Part shown: positions 8,802-15,569 of the stretch, piece after piece
Layout: every line of letters starts with the position of its first letter
Position numbering within the stretch: the first letter of the stretch is position 1
From: Arthrobacter oryzae
GTDB taxonomy: Bacteria; Actinomycetota; Actinomycetes; Actinomycetales; Micrococcaceae
Length of the DNA: 64,000 nt
Reading direction: 5' to 3'
Assembly (NCBI RefSeq): GCF_030812315.1
Contig: NZ_JAUSSM010000012.1
Span: forward strand, 1 to 64,000
Notes under the pieces: model-generated
What the model was told of the DNA's origin: nothing
The model's database searches: none
Seen by the model: only the letters and a program-made list of their open reading frames with translations
Program-made: the position numbers and the translations under genes

Positions 8802-9332
8802 TTAGCCGCGCGGCTCCAGATCTTTCGTGAAAGCCAGGAATTTGATGGTCTCGGGATCTGCGGCCAGGTCGAACAGCGGCTCGTACCCTGAGTTCAGGTA
8901 GAGGTGTTTCGCTTCGGGCTGCCGCGGGCCGGTGGTCAAATACACCCGGCTGTAGCCGCGGTGGGCTGCCAGGCTTTCAAGCTCGGCCAGCACGAACCGG
9001 GCCAGCCCGCGGCGGCGGTGTGCCGAATGGGTCCAGATCCGTTTGAACTCCGCTGTCTTCGGCCCGTGCCGGCGGAAGGCCCCGCCCGCTACGGATTCGC
9101 CGTTCTCCTGGACGATAAGCAATGCACCGCCGGGCGCGGCGAATTCAGCCGCAGGGTAGCGGTTGAGCTCCTCGGCGGCCGCTCCCCGTCCAAACAGGTT
9201 CCCGTACCGGGCGTCGTACTCCCGCGCGAGCTCGTCCAACAGCGGCCGGACCCGCGCATCATGCATGGGCAGGTTGAGCACAGTCAGCGCCGACTCCTGC
9301 ACACGGGCCGGCGGGACGGTTAGTTGTTCCAT
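8802..9332 (-). CDS. GNAT family N-acetyltransferase
   Basis: A 176-residue Gcn5-related acetyltransferase. The acetyl-CoA binding motif is HRRRGLARFVLAELESLAAHRGYSRVYLTTG (about residues 108-138), preceded by the beta strand FKRIWTHS and followed by the characteristic AKHLYLNSGYEPLFDLAADPE. The substrate cannot be read from sequence. Its start overlaps the 3' end of the truncated FAD/NAD(P) gene upstream by 13 bp, so it was probably the second gene of that operon. Loss of that gene's 5' end may have removed the ancestral promoter. Confidence 0.9.
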   Translation of the reverse strand: MEQLTVPPARVQESALTVLNLPMHDARVRPLLDELAREYDARYGNLFGRGAAAEELNRYPAAEFAAPGGALLIVQENGESVAGGAFRRHGPKTAEFKRIWTHSAHRRRGLARFVLAELESLAAHRGYSRVYLTTGPRQPEAKHLYLNSGYEPLFDLAADPETIKFLAFTKDLEPRG

Positions 9333-10366
9333 GATTGAGCCTTTCCCGAGGCGGCCGGGACAGCCACCGCTTCAACGTCACCGCGTTCATGTTCGCCATG
9401 TTCAGAGTCACCCCGCAGCTCCTGTGCCAGCAAGCCCAGGATCCGCCGCGCCAGGGCGTCGTTTTCCCGGAAGGGAGCGGCATTCGTTCCGGGGCGGGCA
9501 AAGGCGCCGGCGCCCCAGCCGGAGGTGTTGGGACCGACGGCGAACAGGGTGCGGTTGGGTTCGCCGAGCGGGCTGACGAGTTCGTTGGCCCCGGACACCA
9601 GCAGCCGACCCGTGGCATGGAGGCCGTCGGCAGTGAGAAGAGTCTGCTCGCTGCCCAGCCCGGAGCTGTGCAGATATCGCAGCAGCGGATTCCCGGAGCC
9701 TGCCACGGCGGGCGCCGGCAGCCGGGCCTCAATCAGGGCCGTCGCCGACACCCGTCTGGCGCCGTGGGCGGAGCTGGCCACGAACTTCCCGGACGCCTCA
9801 TCGGCGGTGATCTCCAGCCCTGGCCCGAGGAACTGCAGGTGGCCTGCACGGTGGAGTGCCAGCAGTTGCCGTAACCGCTGCGGCGGAGGGCCGGAGTCAA
9901 CGAAGCTGAAGAAGCCGTGCCACCAGCCATGGACCGCCTGCTGCGACTGCGCGTTCAGCCGTTCGGCCGGCACCAGCCGGCCCAGGTCCATGTAGACCTT
10001 GAGCAGCGCGGTGAACAGGGCCAGCGTCTCCGAGTGGTCCGGGCTGGTCCGCAGCCGGAGGTCGTCCTCGATGTAGCCGGCCACGGCCCGCTGCACGTCG
10101 TCGGGTCCGCTAAAGTCCCGCCCGGCAGGATCCAACCCTGTAAGGGGCCGGTCCAGCTGCTCGAAGTCCAGGTGGAATTCAGCGTCCGGAACCGACTCGA
10201 GCACCAGCCGCTCGCGGTCCGGGCTGTACCAGTCCAGTGCGGCGAAGCGGTCCGAAAACTCGTCCCAGCTGATGCTCACGCGTTCCGGGTACCCCGTGAA
10301 GAGTTCGCGGTAATACCCGTAGCCGGCATCCTTGGCGATCAGGGGCCAGAGCTGGGTGTGGAAATA
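9320..10366 (-). pseudogene. FAD/NAD(P)-binding protein, 5'-truncated remnant
   Basis: From the codon for Tyr at 10366 down to the stop at 9320 there are 348 codons of convincing protein (YFHTQLWPLIAKDAGYGY, FEQLDRPLTGLDPAGRDF, ATALIEARLP, GLHATGRLLVSGANEL). They match the C-terminal part of the roughly 600-residue FAD/NAD(P)-binding proteins (NAD_binding_9 type) common in Arthrobacter. The N-terminal nucleotide-binding GxGxxG region is missing. Beyond 10366 the open frame continues to 10705 only as Ser/Arg/Thr-rich antisense of the neighbouring monooxygenase remnant, with no family resemblance. No start codon or promoter of its own is evident. It is probably non-functional, although the downstream GNAT gene overlaps it. 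Confidence 0.8.
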
Positions 10367-10367
10367 A

Positions 10368-10772
10368 CTGCTCGCGGACGAGGTCCGCGAGGTAAGGGAC
10401 CGGCTGGGCGGCCGGGCGCCCGCCGTCGTGGTGGAGCTCGACGTCGTCCTGGATGCCCGCGGGCAAAGCGCCGCCCAGCGGCTTGCCGGACTGGAGCCTG
10501 ACGCCGCTCTGTCCGGCACTGTCCGGGCGCGCTTCGCCGGATCCCCGGCTGCACTGGCCGAGCTGCTCGCCGAGCTGCTGGAAGTGGCTGACGGAGTCCG
10601 CCTGCACCCCGCCGGGCTAGCTGTCGACCTGGAGGAACTGTCCCGTCTGGTGCTGCCGGAACTTCGCCGCCGCGGAGTCCTGGCCCCGGTCTCCCGGGAC
10701 GGCACCTTGAGGGACCTGCTGGGCCTCGAACGGCCAGCCAGCCGCTACGCCGCAACCGCCGTCGGAAACTGA
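10368..10772 (+). pseudogene. LLM-class flavin monooxygenase, C-terminal remnant
   Basis: In the frame ending at the TGA at 10770-10772, protein-like sequence starts at 10368 directly after a TAA (10365-10367). It reads LLADEVREVRDRLGGRAPAVVVELDVVLD, then FAGSPAALAELLAELLEVADGVRLHP, then SRLVLPELRRRGVLAP...TLRDLLGLERPASRY. This is the C-terminal third of a luciferase-like (NtaA/DszA-type) flavin monooxygenase, about 134 codons against an expected 380 or so. The 5' part is absent. It abuts the truncated FAD/NAD(P) gene head to head, within 2 bp. It once preceded the intact monooxygenase at 10782 in the same operon, 9 bp away. Confidence 0.8.
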
Positions 10773-10781
10773 GGAGAAACC

Positions 10782-12176
10782 ATGACACAGCACGCCCGTG
10801 CTAAATACCAGCCGAGCGGCAAGCTCCAGTTCGGCATCTTCTTCCAAGGCGTCAACTCGGGGACCATCTGGAAGGCCGCCGAATCCGGATCCCAGACGGA
10901 CTTCGAATCATTCCGCCGCATTGCCCAGACGGCGGAGCGGGGCCTGTTCGCCGCCTTCTTCCTGGGCGAAGGGCTCCGGCTCCGCGAGCACCTCGGCCGC
11001 CCGCACGAACTGGACGTTGCCGGGCGCCCGGACGCCCAGACCATGCTCGCCGCCCTGGCATCGGTGACGTCGAACATCGGACTCGTCGCGACCCAGAACA
11101 CCACGTACAACGATCCCGCAGACCTGGCGCACAGGTTGTCCTCGCTGGACCTGCTCTCCGGCGGCCGCGCTGCGTGGAACATCGTAACCACGGACAACGC
11201 CTGGACCGGCGCAAACTTCAGACGCGGCGGCTACCTTGACCACGCCGACCGTTACACCCACGCCGAGGCGTTCGTGGAGACGGCCAAGCGGATCTGGGAT
11301 GCCCATGATCCCGTATCCGGGCAGTGGCGGCGGGTGGTCAATGAGGGGCAGCACTACACCGTGGACGTCACGCCGCGCCTGCCGCGCAGCGCCCAGTACC
11401 GGCCGGTGCTGTTCCAAGCCGGCGATTCTCCCGAAGGGCGCGACTTCGCCGCCCGGCAGGCAGACGTCATCTTCTCGGCGCACCCGAAGTTCGACGACGC
11501 CCTGACGTTCCGAAGCGACATCGTGGACCGGACCCTGAAGGCAGGACGGAACGCCGACGACGTCAAGATCATGCCGGCCAGCGAGTTCATCCTGGCAGCC
11601 ACGCCGCAGGAGGCCCAGGAGAAGAAGGCCTGGGTCCGAAGCCTCCAGATCGGACCGCAGCAGGCCATCGCCTACCTCGAACAGTTCTGGGGCCGGGAAC
11701 TTGGCGAATACGATCCCGACGGCCCCCTTCCGGAGATCGATCCGGCCGTGGAGGAAACCTCAGAGACCCGGGGGAGCGGCTTCCACGGCGCCAAGGCGCG
11801 GCAGCTCGCGGACCAGTGGCGGGCCGAAGCCAAGGAGAAGGGGTTGTCTATTCGCCAGTTCGTCTCCGCCAAGACCAGCCGCGTGGACGCCACCTTCAAT
11901 GGGTCCTATTCAGAAGTGGCCGACCGGCTGGTGGAGTACGCCCGCACCGGCGCCGTGGACGGCTTCAACATCTCGCCGTGGCTCATCCCCACCGGCCTGG
12001 ACGACATCGTCAACCACCTGGTGCCGGCGCTGCAGGAACGTGGGGTCTACCCCACGGAGTACGCCGGCAGTACGCTGCGCGAAAACCTGGGCATCGCCAC
12101 TCCGGTGCGTCCCGAAGCGGAGTCCGCTGACGCGGATGCCGCCCCCTCGTCCGCAAAGTCGGAAGCGAGGGTCTAA
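10782..12176 (+). CDS. NtaA/SnaA/DszA-family flavin-dependent monooxygenase
   Basis: A 464-residue luciferase-like monooxygenase that would use FMNH2 from a separate reductase to oxidise an N- or S-containing organic substrate. Family hallmarks are FGIFFQGVNSGTIW near the start, DAQTMLAALASVTSNIGLVATQNTTYNDPADLAHRLSSLDLLSGGRAAWNIVT (about 85-137), NFRRGGYLDHADRYTHAEAF, and the end FNISPWLIPTGLDDIVNHLVPALQERGVYPTEYAGSTLRENLG. The ribosome binding site GGAGAAA precedes the ATG at a good distance. It is the last gene of an operon whose first gene is now a promoterless fragment, so its expression may depend on an internal promoter. The C-terminal 30 residues are an Ala/Ser-rich extension. Confidence 0.92.
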   Translation: MTQHARAKYQPSGKLQFGIFFQGVNSGTIWKAAESGSQTDFESFRRIAQTAERGLFAAFFLGEGLRLREHLGRPHELDVAGRPDAQTMLAALASVTSNIGLVATQNTTYNDPADLAHRLSSLDLLSGGRAAWNIVTTDNAWTGANFRRGGYLDHADRYTHAEAFVETAKRIWDAHDPVSGQWRRVVNEGQHYTVDVTPRLPRSAQYRPVLFQAGDSPEGRDFAARQADVIFSAHPKFDDALTFRSDIVDRTLKAGRNADDVKIMPASEFILAATPQEAQEKKAWVRSLQIGPQQAIAYLEQFWGRELGEYDPDGPLPEIDPAVEETSETRGSGFHGAKARQLADQWRAEAKEKGLSIRQFVSAKTSRVDATFNGSYSEVADRLVEYARTGAVDGFNISPWLIPTGLDDIVNHLVPALQERGVYPTEYAGSTLRENLGIATPVRPEAESADADAAPSSAKSEARV

Positions 12177-12363
12177 AGCCGGTGGGTGACGAGGTGTCCG
12201 GCACGGAAGTGGGAGATGTTGACAGGGAATCAGCCGCGGATACCGTGAAACTGCAGCTGACTGTCTGGCAACAGTATCTCTAGAGGAACCGCGCTCGCCC
12301 ACCGGGCCTTGCTTGGGCCAGCCCGCCGGAGCATGCCTGCGCCCAGCCCATCAAACCAGAATT

Positions 12364-12386
12364 CCCCGCCGGACCATCCGGCGGGG
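12364..12386. terminator. Hairpin between converging genes
   Basis: A perfect 10-bp GC stem, CCCCGCCGGA / TCCGGCGGGG, with a CCA loop lies between the monooxygenase (ends 12176) and the VOC gene (ends 12408 on the other strand). There is little T-tract. It probably terminates one or both transcripts. The other bases of 12177-12407 show nothing recognisable. Confidence 0.65.
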
Positions 12387-12407
12387 GATTCGTGTGGATA
12401 GGGAGAG

Positions 12408-12818
12408 TTACGCTTTCGGCGCCTGGGAAATCCGGACCATGTTGCCGGAGGGGTCCCGGAAGGCGCAGTCGCGCGGCCCCCAAGGCTGGTCGATGGGCTC
12501 CTGCATTACCTCGGCGCCGGACGCCCGGACTTTCTCGAACATGGCGTCCAGATCGTCGGTGCGGAAAACGAGCATCGGCAGGACGCCCTTGGTGAGGAGC
12601 TCCTGCATCATGTCTCCGTCCTCCTGCGAACGGCCGGCATGCGGTTCGGAGAGCACGATCTCGAGGTCCGGCTGGGCGGCGCTCCCTAGCGTCACCCAGT
12701 GGAACCCTCCGGAGGCGACGTCGTTGCGCACCTCGAGGCCCAGGGCGTCCCGGTAGAAGGTGAGGGCTTTTTCGGTGTCGTTGACTGTGATGTTGCAGTA
12801 CTGGAGTGAAATGTTCAT
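12408..12818 (-). CDS. VOC family (glyoxalase-like) protein
   Basis: A 136-residue vicinal-oxygen-chelate fold protein. Two beta-alpha-beta modules are visible: YCNITVNDTEKALTFYRDALGLEV (7-30) and VFRTDDLDAMFEKVRASGAEVMQEP, followed by WGPRDCAFRDPSGNMVRI. Metal-ligand positions typical of the fold are not all clear, so it could be an enzyme or a drug-binding protein. It begins 9 bp downstream of the AraC-type regulator on the same strand. AraC/VOC pairs of this sort are common in actinobacteria, and the regulator probably controls the pair. Confidence 0.9.
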   Translation of the reverse strand: MNISLQYCNITVNDTEKALTFYRDALGLEVRNDVASGGFHWVTLGSAAQPDLEIVLSEPHAGRSQEDGDMMQELLTKGVLPMLVFRTDDLDAMFEKVRASGAEVMQEPIDQPWGPRDCAFRDPSGNMVRISQAPKA

Positions 12819-12827
12819 GCAATTACG

Positions 12828-13292
12828 CTATTCGGCTGCCGTGAGTGCCGCTTCTTCAATCCTGCTGGCTTGGGCACTTTCCTCGGTCCCGCCGCTGTGC
12901 CGGGTGGGCCGCGTCCTGATCTTCGCTACGCAGGCGGGCATCGCCTGCACCGCACTGTGCCCGCGGGACCGGTACGCGCTGGGGGTTTCTCCCACGATTT
13001 CGGTGAAGCGTGAGCTGAAGGATCCGAGCGACGTACAGCCCACGGCCATGCAGGCATCGGTCACGCCCATGCCACTGCGGAGCAGTGCCATGGCCCGCTC
13101 GATCCGGCGGGTCATCAGGTAGCTGTACGGAGTCTCGCCGTACGCGGCACGGAACTGCCGCGAAAAATGCGCTGGTGACATCAGGGCTTTGCGGGCCATG
13201 GTGGGAACGTCCAGGGCGTGGGCGTAGTCCCTGTCAATCAGGTCACGTGCCCGGCGCAGGTGCGCCAGGTTGGCGAGCTCTTGTGGGGTCAT
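12828..13292 (-). CDS. AraC-family transcriptional regulator
   Basis: From ATG 13292 the product has 154 residues; an upstream in-frame start at 13349 would add 19. The AraC double helix-turn-helix covers roughly residues 6-108: HLRRARDLIDRDYAHALDVPTMARKALMSPAHFSRQFRAAYGETPYSYLMTRRIERAMALL, then VTDACMAVGCTSLGSFSSRFTEIVGETPSAYR. There is no N-terminal sensing domain, so it is a short, DNA-binding-only AraC protein with a roughly 45-residue basic tail. It is transcribed with the VOC gene 9 bp downstream and presumably regulates that operon. Confidence 0.9.
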   Translation of the reverse strand: MTPQELANLAHLRRARDLIDRDYAHALDVPTMARKALMSPAHFSRQFRAAYGETPYSYLMTRRIERAMALLRSGMGVTDACMAVGCTSLGSFSSRFTEIVGETPSAYRSRGHSAVQAMPACVAKIRTRPTRHSGGTEESAQASRIEEAALTAAE

Positions 13293-13360
13293 GCCATGAG
13301 CGTACGCCGCAGTCCCGGCGTTTTCCACGGTGGCGTCCGACGGACCCACCGCGGCCTGGC

Positions 13361-14341
13361 CTACTTCTTGGGCAGGCCCGCGGGGTTCAGTTCGGACTTC
13401 TGGACGGCCTCCGCAGTGAGGCCCCAGCGGTCAAGGATCTTGGCGTAGCTGCCGTCTTCGATCAGGTGGTTGAGCCCTGCCTGGGCTGCGGCCGCGAAGC
13501 CGTTGCCCTTCCTGGTGGTGGCGGCGATGCTCGCCTTCAGCGGCCAGCCTCCGTCCACCAGCCCCACGAGCTTGGTCTTCGCATCGGAGGCCGCCTTGAA
13601 CGCCGCCGTGGCATTCGGTCCGAACGTGAGGTCGGCGCGTCCGGACTGCAACGCGAGTGAGGAGGCGGAGTCGTCGTCGTAATACTGGAACTCGACCGGC
13701 GCCAGGCCGTTCTTCCTGTTCTCCTCATCCCACCGCAGCAGGATGGATTCCTGGTTGGTCCCGGACCCAACAATCACGCGCTTGCCGGCAACGTCCGGTG
13801 CCGATTCCACCTTGGCGAGGGAGCTGTCGGCCTTGGCATAGAAGCCCAGCTTGTCGTCCCGGTAGCTGGCGAAATCGAACTTGAGCTTCCGTTCCTCGGT
13901 CACCGTGACATTGGACAGCACGGCCTCGTACTTGCCGGACTCCACACCGAGGGGCCAGTCGGCCCAGGCGGTGGGAATGATGTCCGCTTCGAGGCCCAGC
14001 GTCTGGGCCAGGGCGACGGCGATATCGACTTCGTTGCCCACGGGAGTTTTGTTGTCCGTGGCGTAGACGGCCAATGGGGCGGCGAACGGGCTGACGGCCA
14101 CTGTCAGCTTGCCGTCCTTCTTGATGGATTCCGGCACCAGCGCCGCTGATGCCGGGTCCACGGCTACCGTCACGCGGTCCTGTTCCGGCGAGAGGTTGAA
14201 CTGCTTGACGCCCGTGGCGGACGACGCCGGCGCGGAGCCCGCTGCAGCCGACGCCCCGGGGTCGGAGCACGCCGCCAGGCCAAGCAAAGTGGTGGCGGCC
14301 AGCGCCGCGGTGACGCCGGGCTTGAATGAAAAACGGGACAT
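13361..14341 (-). CDS. ABC transporter substrate-binding lipoprotein (family 3, amino acid type)
   Basis: A 326-residue lipoprotein. Signal peptide and lipobox LGLAAC give Cys25 as the lipidated residue. The mature domain has the SBP_bac_3 pattern: GKLTVAVSPFAAPLAVYATDNKTPVGNEVDIAVALAQTLGLEADII, then YEAVLSNVTVTEERKLKFDFASY, then GKRVIVGSGTNQESILLRWDEEN. This places it with binding proteins for polar amino acids or similar small solutes. ATG 14341 was chosen over the upstream in-frame start because AAGGGGA lies just before it and the signal peptide follows directly. No permease or ATPase gene is adjacent, so it is an orphan component here. Confidence 0.9.
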   Translation of the reverse strand: MSRFSFKPGVTAALAATTLLGLAACSDPGASAAAGSAPASSATGVKQFNLSPEQDRVTVAVDPASAALVPESIKKDGKLTVAVSPFAAPLAVYATDNKTPVGNEVDIAVALAQTLGLEADIIPTAWADWPLGVESGKYEAVLSNVTVTEERKLKFDFASYRDDKLGFYAKADSSLAKVESAPDVAGKRVIVGSGTNQESILLRWDEENRKNGLAPVEFQYYDDDSASSLALQSGRADLTFGPNATAAFKAASDAKTKLVGLVDGGWPLKASIAATTRKGNGFAAAAQAGLNHLIEDGSYAKILDRWGLTAEAVQKSELNPAGLPKK

Positions 14342-14538
14342 GGTTTCCCCTTGGAGTCTCGGATTTGATGCTTGTGCGAGCAACTATCCGGCAGGGGGGA
14401 AACCCGGTCAAAGCACCTGGAAACCGGGCGATACACGAGGTAATCGGCGTTAACCGTACGTCCGCCGGCGTCACTAAACATGGTTGGTGCCCGCGGCAAA
14501 TGCCCGGCTGACGAAAGGCGCCGGGGGTAAACTTTGGT

Positions 14539-15345
14539 ATGGCCGCGTCAATGTTGAAGATGGTTCTGTCCGTTGCGACTACGTTTGCCCTGATGGTGCT
14601 CGGGGGAGCGCCGGCGACGGCGGGGCCGCCGCGGCCTTCCGATCCCGTGGGCATCGACGTTTCCTGGCCGCAGTGCGGCAAGACGCTCCCCTCCGGTCTC
14701 GCCTTTGCCATTGTCGGCGTCAACAACGGCCTCGCGAACACCACGAATCCCTGCCTTCAGGCGCAGCTGGACTGGGCTGAACTGACCATCAAGTATCCTC
14801 AGGCCACCTCCCAGCCGCGGGTGGCCCTCTACGTGAACACCGCCAATCCCGGGCTGGCCGGTTCCTGGTGGCCCTCGTCCAACTTTTACTCGGGCACCGT
14901 AGTGGACAACCCGTACGGGAAGTGCGAAGGCAAGAACGACAAGGCCTGCGCCTATATGTACGGCTACGCCAAAGCGTACGACGACGCCGTGCTGCGTGGC
15001 GTGGACAACCCCGAGGACCACTTCTGGTGGCTGGACGTGGAGACGGAAAACAGCTGGCAGCCGGACAAGGAAGCCAACCGGGCTGACCTGGAAGGCATGA
15101 CCGACTACTTCGAAAGCATCGGCGCCGACGTTGGGATCTATTCCACGGGCTACCAGTGGGGCCAGATCGCGGGCACCGTGCCTTCCAGCAGCAGCCTTGC
15201 CGGGCTTCCCAGCTGGCTCGCCGGTGCCCGCACGTTGAACGGCGCAAAGTCGAACTGCGCGCTGCCGGGGCTCACACCGGGCAGCCGCGTGGCGCTGACG
15301 CAATACGTCTCAAGCGGCCTCGACTACAACTTCGCCTGCAAATAA
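14539..15345 (+). CDS. Secreted GH25-like (lysozyme-fold) protein
   Basis: A 268-residue exported protein with a signal peptide of about 29 residues (hydrophobic MVLSVATTFALMVLGGAPATAG). The mature part starts GIDVSWPQCG, matching the first strand of GH25-type barrels, and has the D-x-E pair D166/E168 in WWLDVETENSW, the position of the GH25 catalytic dyad. IGADVGIYSTGYQWGQIAG and WLAGARTLNG...ALTQYVSSGLDYNFAC complete the fold. It may cleave peptidoglycan or be a non-canonical relative; it lacks cell-wall-binding repeats. Six or so cysteines suggest disulfides. ATG 14551 is an alternative start. It is divergent from the binding lipoprotein gene. Confidence 0.75.
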   Translation: MAASMLKMVLSVATTFALMVLGGAPATAGPPRPSDPVGIDVSWPQCGKTLPSGLAFAIVGVNNGLANTTNPCLQAQLDWAELTIKYPQATSQPRVALYVNTANPGLAGSWWPSSNFYSGTVVDNPYGKCEGKNDKACAYMYGYAKAYDDAVLRGVDNPEDHFWWLDVETENSWQPDKEANRADLEGMTDYFESIGADVGIYSTGYQWGQIAGTVPSSSSLAGLPSWLAGARTLNGAKSNCALPGLTPGSRVALTQYVSSGLDYNFACK

Positions 15346-15518
15346 CAGCAGCTTGGCTGCAGCCCCGAGAGCTGTGTGACAGAAGTGCACCGAATCACCA
15401 TGAGTCAGCTTCAGTGAAAAACTGAGTACTGCGGAGACGAATCAGGTATAGAGACAGCCAAAGTCGAGTGGAATCCACTGGTGTTTTTCCCGGCGGGCGA
15501 CCCTAGCATCGGGACTAC

Positions 15519-15544
15519 ATTTGCGGCCAATGATGGCCGCAAAT
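15519..15544. repeat. Perfect inverted repeat upstream of the coiled-coil gene
   Basis: Arms ATTTGCGGCC and GGCCGCAAAT (10 bp, perfect) flank a 6-nt loop, 25 bp before the ATG of the 773-residue protein. It lacks a following T-tract. It could be an operator or an mRNA leader hairpin. No binding protein can be named. Confidence 0.6.
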
Positions 15545-15569
15545 CCCATCTCGCGTCCCGGGGGTCCCC

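Noticed and set aside
10366..10705. N-terminal extension of the FAD/NAD(P) remnant
   Set aside because: The extra 113 codons are Ser/Arg/Thr-rich and antisense to the monooxygenase remnant, so they are not native protein.
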